A stretch of 64,000 bases of DNA, from NCBI GenBank assembly GCA_963811585.1, contig CAWERR010000006.1, positions 186,001-250,000 on the forward strand, given 5' to 3'. Origin of the DNA: JACDHG01 sp963811585 (GTDB taxonomy: Bacteria; Actinomycetota; Actinomycetes; Propionibacteriales; Nocardioidaceae). Under the pieces are notes generated by a model, which was not told the origin of the DNA, did not search any database, and saw only the letters and a program-made list of their open reading frames with translations. Positions 39,219 to 51,491 of the stretch are shown piece after piece; the stretch's first letter is position 1, and each line of letters opens with the position of its first letter. The position numbers and the translations under genes are program-made.

Positions 39219-40160
39219 ATGACGTCAGACAGCGACAGCGCGGAGCTCGCGACCACGGTCGACGAGGCCGAGGTGGTCGACCCGTTTGCTGGTCTGACGC
39301 GGCTCAACTCGCTGTCTCCGAGCCGAGCGAGCGACTTCATGTCGTGCCCGCTTCTCTACCGTTTCCGCGTCATCGACAAGCTTCCCGAGCCACCGAGCAT
39401 CGATGCGGTCCGCGGATCCGTCGTACACAAGGTGCTGGAGTACCTCTTCGACCTGCCGGCGGCAGACCGCACTCCGGGCCGCGCCAACTCGTTGCTGCCG
39501 GGGGTCTGGGAGGAGCTGCTCGAGTCCGAGCCGGAGCTCGCGCAGATGTTCGGCCAGCTCGGGGCCGACGGGGAGGTGCACGGGCCTGACCTGGTCACCT
39601 GGCTCGAGCAGTGCCGCACCCTGCTGGGTCGCTACTTCACGCTCGAGGACCCGCAGCGGCTCGAGCCTGCCGAGCGCGAGGTGCATGTGGGGACGACGCT
39701 TGACTCCGGCCTGACTCTTCACGGCTACATCGACCGGGTCGACGAGGCACCGACGGGTGAGCTGCGCATCGTCGACTACAAGACGGGGAAGTCCCCTGGC
39801 GAGTTCTTCGAGGCCAAGGCGCTTTTCCAGATGAAGTTCTATGCGTTGGTGGTCTGGCGCACGCGCGGCGTGATCCCCCGGATGCTGCAGCTCATCTACC
39901 TCGGCAATGGCGAGATGTTGCGCTACGAGCCCGAGGAGCGCGACCTGCTGGCGACCGAGCGCAAGGTGCGCGCCCTCTGGGACGCGATCAGCCGGGCCAA
40001 CGAGTCTGGCGACTGGCGGCCCAACAAGTCGGTCCTGTGCGGCTGGTGCGACCACAAGGCGATCTGCCCGGCCTGGGGTGGCACGCCGCCGCCGCTGCCC
40101 GACCCGACCACGCTGCCGCTCCCCGAGAGCCTGGAGCCGGCGGCCGCGACTAGCGCCTAG
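39219..40160 (+). CDS. RecB-family PD-(D/E)XK nuclease with Fe-S cysteines
   Basis: Intact 313-residue nuclease. Motifs: SLSPSRASDFMSCPLLYRFR with the first cluster cysteine, AVRGSVVHKVLEYLF, LHGYIDRVDEAPTGELRIVD YKTGK carrying the catalytic D...D-x-K, QMKFYALVVW, and the C-terminal CGWCDHKAICPAW with three cysteines completing an AddB/Cas4-type 4Fe-4S set. No helicase domain and no CRISPR nearby, so it is a stand-alone RecB-like exonuclease as seen beside mpa and trmI in mycobacteria (Rv2119). Probable role in DNA end processing. Its TAG stop shares the sequence CTAG with the convergent dppF stop. First unbroken gene after the damaged stretch. Confidence 0.92.
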   Translation: MTSDSDSAELATTVDEAEVVDPFAGLTRLNSLSPSRASDFMSCPLLYRFRVIDKLPEPPSIDAVRGSVVHKVLEYLFDLPAADRTPGRANSLLPGVWEELLESEPELAQMFGQLGADGEVHGPDLVTWLEQCRTLLGRYFTLEDPQRLEPAEREVHVGTTLDSGLTLHGYIDRVDEAPTGELRIVDYKTGKSPGEFFEAKALFQMKFYALVVWRTRGVIPRMLQLIYLGNGEMLRYEPEERDLLATERKVRALWDAISRANESGDWRPNKSVLCGWCDHKAICPAWGGTPPPLPDPTTLPLPESLEPAAATSA

Positions 40161-41260
40161 TCGTCGGACGGTCGCGCCGCGAGCATCTCGTCCGAGGCAC
40201 GCGCGGTGATCGTGCCACTGAGGATCTCGGCGGCGTAGTGGCAGGCGACCGTGTGACCCGGTTCGAGCTCCACCAGCTCAGGCCGCTCGTCGTCGCAGCG
40301 TGTCTCCTGCCTGAAGGCGCACCGGGTGTGGAACCGGCAACCGCGTGGGGGGTTTGCTGGGGAAGGAAGATCTCCCGTCAGGAAAATCCGCTGCCTACTG
40401 TCCTCGACGACCGGGTCCGGCACGGGGACGGCCGACATCAGCGCGATCGTGTAGGGGTGCAACGGGCGGGTGTACAACGTCTCGGAGTCGGTCTGCTCGA
40501 CGATCCCGCCGAGGTACATCACCGCGATCTCCTCGCTGATGTGCCTGACCACGGCGAGGTCGTGCGCGATCACCAAGTACGTCAGACCAAGCCGCTCCTG
40601 CAGTTCCTCGAGCAGGTTGATGACCTGTGCCTGGATCGACACGTCCAGGGCAGAGACGGGCTCGTCAGCGATGACCAGCTCGGGCTCGAGCGCGATGGCC
40701 CGGGCGATACCGATGCGCTGGCGTTGCCCACCAGAGAACTCATGCGGATAGCGGCTGGCGGCTGACGCCGGCAACCCGACGAGGTCGAGCACCTCGCGGA
40801 CTCGGGTCTTCTTGTCGAACTTGATCCCGTGAGCGCGCAGCGGCTCGGTGATGATCGTCTCGACGCTCTGGCGCGGGTTGAGGCTCGCGAGCGGGTCCTG
40901 GAACACCATCTGCATCCGCCGCCGCATCCGTCGCATGTCTTCGCTGTCGAGCTTTGCCACGTCGGTTCCGTCGAAGATGACCTCGCCCGCAGTCGGCTCG
41001 ACCAAGCGCAGAATGGCACGGCCCAGGGTGCTCTTACCGCAGCCAGACTCGCCGACGAGCCCGAACGTCTTGCCACGCGGAATATCGAGGTCGACCCCGT
41101 CGACCGCCTTGACATCGCCGACCCGCTTGTCGATCAGGATGCCCTTCTTGATCGGGAAGTACACCTTGAGCCCGCGCACCGTCAGCACGTTGTCGGTTGG
41201 CTGCGTGGAGACCGAGTCAGACGACTCGGTCACGTGGCCGTCCGCTGTGTCGTCGGTCAC
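40157..41260 (-). CDS. dppF: Peptide ABC transporter ATP-binding protein (DppF/OppF type)
   Basis: One of two ATPases of the importer. Seen: LTVRGLKVYFPIKKGILIDK (the DppF-type start), Walker A GLVGESGCGKSTLGRAILRL, signature YPHEFSGGQRQRIGIARAIA, Walker B ELVIADEPVSALDVSIQAQV, and the C-terminal oligopeptide-transporter domain CRFHTRCAFRQETRCDDERP with the cysteines that may hold an Fe-S cluster. 367 residues, complete. GTG overlaps the dppD stop (GTGA). Last gene of the five-gene operon. Confidence 0.95.
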   Translation of the reverse strand: MTDDTADGHVTESSDSVSTQPTDNVLTVRGLKVYFPIKKGILIDKRVGDVKAVDGVDLDIPRGKTFGLVGESGCGKSTLGRAILRLVEPTAGEVIFDGTDVAKLDSEDMRRMRRRMQMVFQDPLASLNPRQSVETIITEPLRAHGIKFDKKTRVREVLDLVGLPASAASRYPHEFSGGQRQRIGIARAIALEPELVIADEPVSALDVSIQAQVINLLEELQERLGLTYLVIAHDLAVVRHISEEIAVMYLGGIVEQTDSETLYTRPLHPYTIALMSAVPVPDPVVEDSRQRIFLTGDLPSPANPPRGCRFHTRCAFRQETRCDDERPELVELEPGHTVACHYAAEILSGTITARASDEMLAARPSDD

Positions 41261-42327
41261 CGGACGCCCGCCTTGTCGTGGTCATGGGTCACCGGGTTGA
41301 AGCAACGCAGGGTGCGCTCGCGGTTGGGCTCCAGAGACGGGGCACTCTTCGAACAGGTGTCGACCGCGTTGCCGCAGCGCGGCGTGAACGCGCAGCCCAT
41401 GGTCCACGGCAGTACGTCGGTCGGTGATCCCTGGATCGGCGTCAACGGGCGGCCGCGCGGCGTGTCTAGCCTGGGCACTGAAGCCAGCAAGCCGGCGGTG
41501 TAGGGGTGCCGGGGCTCGGCGAACAGCGGCCGGCGTGGCGCGGACTCGACCACCCGGCCCTGGTACATGACGTGCACGGTGTCGCACAGCCCTGCGATGA
41601 CACCGAGGTCGTGCGTGATCATGATCAGTGCCGTGCCGGTGTCGGCGACCACCTGCTTGAGGATCTCGAGGATCTGCGCCTGGATCGTCACGTCGAGCGC
41701 GGTCGTGGGCTCGTCCGCGATGAGCAGCCGAGGCTCGTTCGCGAGAGCGATGGCGATAAGCACCCGCTGGCGCATCCCGCCGGACAGCTGGTGCGGGTAC
41801 TCCCTCAGCCGTCGATCGGGGTCGGGCATGCTCACCATGTCGAGCAGTTCCAGTGACTTGGCTCTTACCTGGCGCTTGTCGAGGTCGCGGTGACTCTGGA
41901 TGACTTCTTCGATCTGTACGCCGATCGTGACCACGGGGTTGAGCGACGTCATTGGGTCCTGGAAGACCATCGCGATCTCGCGGCCGCGGATCGCCCGCAT
42001 CCGCTTCTCGTCGGCATGCAGGAGGTCCTCGCCGTCGAAAGTCACCTGGCCACTCACCTGGACGCCCGTCCGCGGCAGCAAACCCATGATCGCCAGCGAC
42101 GTGACGCTCTTGCCGCTGCCCGACTCGCCGACCACGCCGAGGTGCTCGCCTCGGCGGATGTCGAAGCTGACCTCGTCGACGGCCGTCGTCTTGGGTTGGC
42201 CTTTGCCCTTCTTGCCGAAGACGACCCGGAGGTCCTTGACGGTCAGCAAGGCGTCGGTCGACGGCTCGCTGACCTGGCGCGGTGGGTGGTCGGAGGAGTT
42301 ACCGCCGACGATGATGTCTTCGGTCAT
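41257..42327 (-). CDS. dppD: Peptide ABC transporter ATP-binding protein (DppD/OppD type)
   Basis: Second ATPase, 356 residues, complete. LTVKDLRVVFGKKGKGQPKT, Walker A GVVGESGSGKSVTSLAIMGL, signature YPHQLSGGMRQRVLIAIALA, Walker B LLIADEPTTALDVTIQAQIL, and the C-terminal domain GCAFTPRCGNAVDTCSKSAP. Translation is likely coupled: a GGAGG overlaps the dppC stop and sits five bases before the ATG. Works with DppF as a heterodimer on the DppB/DppC permeases. Confidence 0.95.
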   Translation of the reverse strand: MTEDIIVGGNSSDHPPRQVSEPSTDALLTVKDLRVVFGKKGKGQPKTTAVDEVSFDIRRGEHLGVVGESGSGKSVTSLAIMGLLPRTGVQVSGQVTFDGEDLLHADEKRMRAIRGREIAMVFQDPMTSLNPVVTIGVQIEEVIQSHRDLDKRQVRAKSLELLDMVSMPDPDRRLREYPHQLSGGMRQRVLIAIALANEPRLLIADEPTTALDVTIQAQILEILKQVVADTGTALIMITHDLGVIAGLCDTVHVMYQGRVVESAPRRPLFAEPRHPYTAGLLASVPRLDTPRGRPLTPIQGSPTDVLPWTMGCAFTPRCGNAVDTCSKSAPSLEPNRERTLRCFNPVTHDHDKAGVR

Positions 42328-42329
42328 GA

Positions 42330-43250
42330 CTACCTCCGTCCCTTCGGGTCAAGGGCCTCGCGCAGTGCTTCGCCGAACATCGTGAAGCCGAGCGCCGAGA
42401 TCGCGATGGCGAAACCGGGGTAGAACGCGAGTTGTGGGTCCTCGTTGAAGCGTTCTTGGGCGGCGACGAGCATGCGGCCCCATTCGGCCTCTGCCTCGTC
42501 GCCGCCTCCCAGCCCGAGATATGACAGGGCGGCGACCTCGATGATTGCCGTGGAGAGGTTAAGCGTCGCCTGGACGATGGTCGGGCCGAGTGAGTTGGGC
42601 AACACGTGCCCCATCACAATCGTCTTTCGCCTCAGACCGAGCGACGTCGCCGCCAGGACGTAGTCAGACTTCGACTGCGACATCATGGACCCCCGCAGCA
42701 GCCGCGCGAAGATCGGGACCTGCGCCGCCGCAATCGCGATCATGACTGCGGTTTGGTTCTGGCCCATCACCGCGACGACGCTGACTGCCAGCAGCAGCGA
42801 CGGGATCGACAGCATGATGTCGACGATGCGCATCACGATCGGGTCAGCGAAACGGCCGAGACCCCCGGCGATGATGCCGAGCGTGGCGCCAACCACCAGC
42901 CCGAGCGTCGTGGAGACGACGCCCACGATGAGCGACTGGCGGGCTCCGTAGATGATCTGGCTCAGCAGGTCGGAGCCGTATCGATCGACGCCCAGGACGT
43001 TACCTTCGCGAGGTCCAGGCACCGACGTCAGCGTCACCTCGTCGTACCACTCCCGGCTGCTCTCCTCATACGGCGCGAGGTATCCAGCGAACACCGCGAC
43101 CAGCACGAACGCGAACACCAGCGCCGCACCGATGATTGCCATCGGATTGCGGCGCAGCCGTCGCCATGCCCCCTTCCACAGCCCGGCGCCGGCCTCTGCG
43201 TCGGGAGGCGCGGTCGTCCCGACCATCAGGCCGGGATCCACGATGCTCAT
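42330..43250 (-). CDS. dppC: Peptide ABC transporter permease (DppC/OppC type)
   Basis: 306 residues. N-terminal cytoplasmic lead, then WRRLRRNPMAIIGAALVFAF, the periplasmic loop GREGN-like PREGNVLGVDRYGSDLLSQI, and six membrane segments; the EAA loop for ATPase contact is SDYVLAATSLGLRRKTIVMG HVLPNS. The ATG overlaps the dppB stop; longer in-frame starts would run far into dppB and are rejected. Pairs with DppB in the membrane. Confidence 0.94.
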   Translation of the reverse strand: MSIVDPGLMVGTTAPPDAEAGAGLWKGAWRRLRRNPMAIIGAALVFAFVLVAVFAGYLAPYEESSREWYDEVTLTSVPGPREGNVLGVDRYGSDLLSQIIYGARQSLIVGVVSTTLGLVVGATLGIIAGGLGRFADPIVMRIVDIMLSIPSLLLAVSVVAVMGQNQTAVMIAIAAAQVPIFARLLRGSMMSQSKSDYVLAATSLGLRRKTIVMGHVLPNSLGPTIVQATLNLSTAIIEVAALSYLGLGGGDEAEAEWGRMLVAAQERFNEDPQLAFYPGFAIAISALGFTMFGEALREALDPKGRR

Positions 43251-44257
43251 GAGACCCTCACTCTTGGATCGATGAGACCGTACGAGACGTCCACCGCCAG
43301 ATTGACCAATGAGAATATGAGTGCGATGAACAAGATATAGCCCTGCACGACGGGATAGTCGCGTTGTGTGATCGCCTGGAACAGATACTGCCCGATGCCT
43401 TGGAACTCGAAGACGCTCTCGGTGAGCACGGCACCTGACAGCAGCAAGCCAGTTGCCAGACCGATCGTGGTGACGACGGGCAGGAGCGCGTTGCGCATGA
43501 CGTGGCGGCGGTTGACAGTCCCTGGCGCCAGACCCTTGGACGTCGCGGTGCGCACGTAGTCCTCCCCCATCACCTCCGAGACCGAGGCACGCGTGATGCG
43601 CACGATGATGGCCAACGGAATCGTCCCGAGTGCGATGGCAGGCAGGATCAGGTGGAGGATGGCGTCCCAGGAGGCGTCGTACTCTTGAGTGATGAGTCCG
43701 TCGAGCACATAAAAGTTCGTGGGATGGGTGGCGTCGATCCGCGCATCTTGGCGTCGGCTCGTGGGGAGCCAGCCGAGCCACTCGGCGAACACGAGCTTGA
43801 GCAGAATCGCCAGGAAGAACACCGGAATCACGACGCCGAGCAGAGAGCCGCCGACGACAAGCGTGTCGAGCCAGCCCCCCACACGACGTCCGGCGTAGAA
43901 CCCGAGTGGTATTCCGAGCACGACAGCAAAAATCAGGGCACTGATCGTCAGCTCGATCGTGCCGGGAAACTGTTCGAGGAACGTCTCTGTGACGGGGCGC
44001 CCATCACGGGTGGAGTTTCCAAAGTCCCCGTGCAGCAGCGCCCCCATATAGGTGAGGTACTGCCTGATCAACGGTTCGTTGAAGCCGTAGAGCTCGTTGA
44101 CCCGCTCGACCGCTTCGGGGTTTCGGCCCGCGATCTCGCCGAGCATCGCGCGAGCCGGGTCGCCCGGGAGCTTGCGGATCCAGATGAAGAGAAGGAGCGA
44201 GAGACCCAGCAGAACGGGGATTATCAGCAACACTCGCCGGGTTATGAATCGCAGCAT
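43247..44257 (-). CDS. dppB: Peptide ABC transporter permease (DppB/OppB type)
   Basis: 336 residues, complete. RFITRRVLLIIPVLLGLSLL (first helix), LPGDPARAMLGEIAGRNPEA, GDFGNSTRDGRPVTETFLEQ, and the EAA loop EDYVRTATSKGLAPGTVNRR HVMRNALLPVV. Six helices. The ATG overlaps dppC at the far end (ATGA). Between it and the upstream dppA is a 100-base gap with a strong hairpin, which would lower permease expression relative to the binding protein. Confidence 0.94.
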   Translation of the reverse strand: MLRFITRRVLLIIPVLLGLSLLLFIWIRKLPGDPARAMLGEIAGRNPEAVERVNELYGFNEPLIRQYLTYMGALLHGDFGNSTRDGRPVTETFLEQFPGTIELTISALIFAVVLGIPLGFYAGRRVGGWLDTLVVGGSLLGVVIPVFFLAILLKLVFAEWLGWLPTSRRQDARIDATHPTNFYVLDGLITQEYDASWDAILHLILPAIALGTIPLAIIVRITRASVSEVMGEDYVRTATSKGLAPGTVNRRHVMRNALLPVVTTIGLATGLLLSGAVLTESVFEFQGIGQYLFQAITQRDYPVVQGYILFIALIFSLVNLAVDVSYGLIDPRVRVS

Positions 44258-44296
44258 CGCTCTCCAGAGGGCAGTTCTTGGCCTGGAATGGCGCGG

Positions 44297-44345
44297 TCAG
44301 CGCCTCGGGCCGTTCAACTTACACACGAACGACCCGAGGCGCTGA
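44297..44345 (-). terminator. Intercistronic hairpin between dppA and dppB
   Basis: A perfect 13-base arm TCAGCGCCTCGGG pairs with CCCGAGGCGCTGA; after one mismatch a further five pairs (CGTTC with GAACG) close an 11-base loop. It starts 12 bases after the dppA stop and ends 39 bases before dppB, on the transcribed strand of the operon. Such hairpins after binding-protein genes protect the upstream message and attenuate readthrough. No T run follows. Confidence 0.8.
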
Positions 44346-44357
44346 TCCACTACCGCA

Positions 44358-46016
44358 TCACTCCACTGACACGAGGTTCCACGGCTCGTCCTGCACCGGG
44401 CTCGGCTCGTAACCCTGGACGTTCTCGGCGAACGCGAGGGACGGGACCGGGCTCGCCAACGGGATGCCGGGGAGGAACTCCATGACCTGCTTGTTGATCT
44501 CTTCGTAGACCGGAGTCTGGTCCTCGACGACGGGGATGCCGCGCGCCTCGGTCAGGGCCTGGAAGAGCTCCGGGTTGTCGAAGCCCCACTCGTTGGACTC
44601 GCGACCGAAGAACACACCGAGGAAGTTGTCGGTGTCGTTGTAGTCGCCGGTCCACCCGAGCAGGTGGATCCCGTGGTTCTTGCCACCCTGGATCAAGTCG
44701 AGGTAGTCGGGGTCCCACACGTCTGGCGTCGGGTTGACGGTGATCCCCACCTCCTCGAGCTGCGAGCGGATCGAGTTGAACGTGTCACCCGCCGAAGGCA
44801 TGTAGGGCCGGGTCACGTCGGTCGGGTAGTTGAAGTCGATCGTGAGGTCCTCGGCATTTGCGGCCCTCAGCAGGCTCCTCGCCTTCGCCTGGTCGAACTC
44901 GTATGTCGGCACGTCCTCGGTGTAGCCGTTGACGATGTCCGGCACAAACTCCAGAGCCGGCTCCGTGCCCTCGGGCATCGAGGCGTTGATCACGGCTTCC
45001 TTGTCGATCGCGTGAGCGATGGCCTGCCGGACCCGGATGTCGTCGAGCGGCTTCTGTGCCTGGTTGATGCCGAGGTACAAGATGTTGAACGCCGGCCGGT
45101 TGAGGATCTGGAAGCCATCTTCCTCGAGCCTCGGGATGTCAGCGGGGCCGACGAGGTCGAACCCGTCGATCTCACCGTTGAGCAGTGCGTCGGCGCGCGC
45201 CTTGGGCTCGGCGATCGGGACGATCGTCACCGTGTCGACGAGTGCCTTGTCGCCCCAGTAGTCATCGTTGCGCTGCAGGGTGATCTGGTTTTCCTTCTCC
45301 CACGAGTCGAAGGTGAAGGGGCCGGTGCCGGTCGGGTGCTGGGTCGCGTACTCGCTCTGCGAGGGGTCGTCTGCCGGTCCCGGGCCGAACTCCTCGATCG
45401 CGGTGGGGCTCTGCATCGAGAACGAAGGCAGCGACATCGCAGCCACGAAACCTGCGAACGGCTGCGTCAGGTTGACGGTGATCGTGGACTCGTCATCCAC
45501 GGTGCAGCTCTCGAAGACGCTGTCCTTCAGTGGGCCCTCGGCGAAGCCCTTGAACAGGCTGATCCAGTAGTAGCTCTGGTCCTCGGTCTGGCCGGGCCCA
45601 GGCGGGGTGTTGTACCAGCGGTCGAAGTTCCAGCAGGCGGCTTCAGCGTTGAAGTCGGTGCCGTCGTGGAACTTGACGCCTTCTCGCAGCGTGAACGTCG
45701 TACTCAGACCGTCTTCTGCTGTCTCCCATTCCGTGGCAAGGAGCGGCGCCGGGTCAGCCGTGCCGGGCACCGTGCCGATCAGACCTTCGAAGATCTGCCG
45801 GGCTGGCCTGAACGACTCACCGTCACTGGCAAAGAACGGGTCGAAGGTGACCGGGTCGGCGGAGCCGGCGAACACGAAGGTGCCACCTGAGGCACCAGGG
45901 TCATCGCCATCGCCATCGTCACGCTCGCTGTCAGCGCATCCGGCGAGCGGCACGAGAAGTGCGGCGACTGCCGCCCCAATCGTGACGCGGCGCAAACGTA
46001 CAGATCGACTGCTCAT
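44358..46016 (-). CDS. dppA: Peptide-binding lipoprotein of the ABC importer (DppA type)
   Basis: Extracellular solute-binding protein family 5, 552 residues. Signal IGAAVAALLVPLAGC with the lipobox LAGC anchors it to the membrane. Then the family's first block FVFAGSADPVTFDPFFASDG, AEDGLSTTFTLREGVKFHDG TDFNAEAACWNFDRWY, YATQHPTGTGPFTFDSWEKE, VRQAIAHAIDKEAVINASMP and GIHLLGWTGDYNDTDNFLGV. GGAG is four bases before the ATG. First gene of the operon; the 157-base gap upstream holds its promoter. Ligand is probably a di- or oligopeptide, not deducible further. Confidence 0.94.
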   Translation of the reverse strand: MSSRSVRLRRVTIGAAVAALLVPLAGCADSERDDGDGDDPGASGGTFVFAGSADPVTFDPFFASDGESFRPARQIFEGLIGTVPGTADPAPLLATEWETAEDGLSTTFTLREGVKFHDGTDFNAEAACWNFDRWYNTPPGPGQTEDQSYYWISLFKGFAEGPLKDSVFESCTVDDESTITVNLTQPFAGFVAAMSLPSFSMQSPTAIEEFGPGPADDPSQSEYATQHPTGTGPFTFDSWEKENQITLQRNDDYWGDKALVDTVTIVPIAEPKARADALLNGEIDGFDLVGPADIPRLEEDGFQILNRPAFNILYLGINQAQKPLDDIRVRQAIAHAIDKEAVINASMPEGTEPALEFVPDIVNGYTEDVPTYEFDQAKARSLLRAANAEDLTIDFNYPTDVTRPYMPSAGDTFNSIRSQLEEVGITVNPTPDVWDPDYLDLIQGGKNHGIHLLGWTGDYNDTDNFLGVFFGRESNEWGFDNPELFQALTEARGIPVVEDQTPVYEEINKQVMEFLPGIPLASPVPSLAFAENVQGYEPSPVQDEPWNLVSVE

Positions 46017-46053
46017 GCTGCTCCTCAGATCAAGAGTTAGGTGCGACCGGCTC

Positions 46054-46067
46054 GAACACTAGTGCTC
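46054..46067. promoter_or_regulatory. Palindromic element upstream of dppA
   Basis: GAACACTAGTGCTC, with a perfect eight-base core CACTAGTG, lies 38 bases before dppA. A related arm pair CACT-CC-AGTG occurs at 46085-46094. Symmetry and location suggest an operator, but eight-base palindromes arise by chance and no regulator is encoded beside it. Confidence 0.25.
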
Positions 46068-46173
46068 AGGGCGGCGTGTGTCTGCACTCCAGTGTTACGA
46101 CACGGTTACCGTTCCGCCGACCGAAGGACACACTACTGAGGCTCTGTGGCGCGTCGACAGGAGGTGTGACCGC

Positions 46174-49665
<3,492 letters not shown>

Positions 49666-49821
49666 AAGGACCTCCATCGACATACGACAAGAGCGATTCA
49701 CGAGACTACCCGTCTGACGTCCGAGTCTTGGACGTCCGTCTCAGGCGGGGTGTCGACGTCTGGCTGCCCGCGGATCGCTTGGCGAGTGGCTCCGGTTCCT
49801 ACGCCGTACGCTGGGACGGTG

Positions 49822-50667
49822 ATGAATATCGAGGCAGACCTGGAGTTCGAGGACGCACTCGTCGTCGCGGCCTTCGAGGGGTGGAACGACGCGGGGGAAG
49901 CTGCCACCGATGCGATTGCTCACTTGCTTGCTGCCTGGCACGCCACCTTGCTCGCGACGATCGATCCCGAGGATTACTACGACTTCCAGGTCGTCCGCCC
50001 GCACGTCGGCTTCACGTCCGACGGCGACCGGGAGATCAGCTGGCGCACCACGAGCCTGTGGCACTGTCAGGCCGGGCCGGACAACCGCGACGTCATCTTG
50101 ATCACCGGCATCGAGCCAAACCTGCGGTGGCGATCGTTCTGCGAGGAGCTGCTCGGTTACGTCACGTCGGTCGGTGCCGGCACCTTCGTGACGTTAGGGG
50201 CGCTGCTCGCCGATGTGCCGCACACGCGACCCGTGCCGATCACCGGCATCTCATCCGACCCGGACCTCGCCGCCCGCCATGGCCTCGAGGCGTCGCGGTA
50301 CGTCGGTGCGACTGGCATCGTCGGCGTGCTGCAGGAGGCAGCCCAGCAGGCCGGCCTCGCCACCTTGTCGTACTGGGCTGCAGTTCCGCACTACGTCGCG
50401 CAGCCGCCTGCGCCAAAGGCCACGCTGGCGCTGCTCGGCCAGCTAGAAGATCTGGTCGGCGCCCCGATCGACGTCCATGGGCTCCCCGAGGAAGCGAAGG
50501 CCTGGGAACGTGGGGTTGACAAGCTTGCCTCCGACGACGACGACGTCGCCGACTACGTGCGCTCGCTCGAAGAAGAGCGTGATACTGCCGACCTGCCTGA
50601 GGCGAGCGGAGACGCGATCGCGCGAGAGTTCGAGCGCTATCTCAAGCGCCGCGGTGACGGCGGCTGA
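49822..50667 (+). CDS. PAC2-family protein
   Basis: 281 residues, intact. The start LEFEDALVVAAFEGWNDAGE AATDA is the bacterial PAC2 signature, followed by FQVVRPHVGFTSDGDREISW, VILITGIEPNLRWRSFCEEL, VTLGALLADVPHTRPVPITG ISSD and SYWAAVPHYVAQPPAPKATL. The acidic C-terminal third is predicted helical. Named after eukaryotic proteasome-assembly chaperone 2; bacterial members occur widely in actinobacteria and their role is not established. It is about 14 kb from the Pup locus, so an assembly role here would be speculation. A GTG directly before the ATG is an equal alternative. Confidence 0.9.
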   Translation: MNIEADLEFEDALVVAAFEGWNDAGEAATDAIAHLLAAWHATLLATIDPEDYYDFQVVRPHVGFTSDGDREISWRTTSLWHCQAGPDNRDVILITGIEPNLRWRSFCEELLGYVTSVGAGTFVTLGALLADVPHTRPVPITGISSDPDLAARHGLEASRYVGATGIVGVLQEAAQQAGLATLSYWAAVPHYVAQPPAPKATLALLGQLEDLVGAPIDVHGLPEEAKAWERGVDKLASDDDDVADYVRSLEEERDTADLPEASGDAIAREFERYLKRRGDGG

Positions 50668-50673
50668 CCAAGC

Positions 50674-51433
50674 TCACAGCCGGCACCATTGGGCATAACG
50701 CGCCGGCGTGTTGGTCATGATCGCGTCGACGCCTTGGCGGACCAATGTCCCCCACTCACCGTTGCGCCGTGCGACGACCGTCACTCCGTTGTTGTGGAAC
50801 CGCTTCACCCGGTTCTGAGTGAGCGCCGACGGATCCTGAGTCACCACCGAGGCCAGCTCGGCGATCTCGAGCACGTTATCTCCACGCTGCGCCTTCCACC
50901 CGATCCGGATACCGGGGTAGGCGCGGTGCAGCGACCTGAGCTGGTAGGCGGACGTGGAGTAGATCCAGACGCGGTGTCGCATCCCGTTGTCGATGATCGA
51001 GTGTGCAATGGGGCCCCAGTGATTGGAACCGCTTGATCTCGACCAACATCTTCACGCCACGATGCGCCTTCACGGCTCGCAGCCCCTCGCCGAACTTGGG
51101 GATGACGCTGCCGTCTATCGTGCGATAGCCGCGTCTGATCTGATACGACGTCAGCTCCGATACGAAGCCGTGCTTGCGGGTCGACGCAAACAGGTTGTCC
51201 TGGTGGATCAGCAACGGGACGCGATTCCTCGTCTGGAACAGGTCGGTCTCTATCCACCGGGCCTGCAGTCTCGCCGCCGCCCTGAAGGCACCCAGCGTGT
51301 TTGCGTCCCTGCCGGTGCCGAAGCCCTGGTGCGACGCCAGCTCCACTCCGCAGTTCTGTGCAGCGGCGGCGGGGGTGGCCGGGGTCAGTACGGCGGCAGT
51401 CAGCAAGACAGCGACGAGCACGGTGCACTTCAT
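50674..51433 (-). CDS. Secreted glycerophosphodiester phosphodiesterase, one frame change
   Basis: A second GDPD, this one exported. The start KCTVLVAVLLTAAVLTPATP AAAAQN is a Sec signal peptide. Then ELASHQGFGTGRDANTLGAF with the catalytic-type His, ARWIETDLFQTRNRVPLLIH QDN, VKMLVEIKRFQ; a one-base change near 51025 separates it from RHRVWIYSTSAYQLRSLHRA and the end VRQGVDAIMTNTPARYAQWC. About 253 residues. It is the only broken gene in the otherwise clean 39-64 kb part. Its start follows the mshC end by 58 bases on the same strand. Confidence 0.85.
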
Positions 51434-51491
51434 GGGCGCAACGATACGGAGTACTGCGGCCCGCAGGCATCGAAACGCAAAGGTCAGGGAC

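Noticed and set aside
49666..49821. Cobalamin riboswitch upstream of metH
   Set aside because: Only about 155 bases separate metH from the divergent PAC2 gene and I find no B12-box-like sequence.
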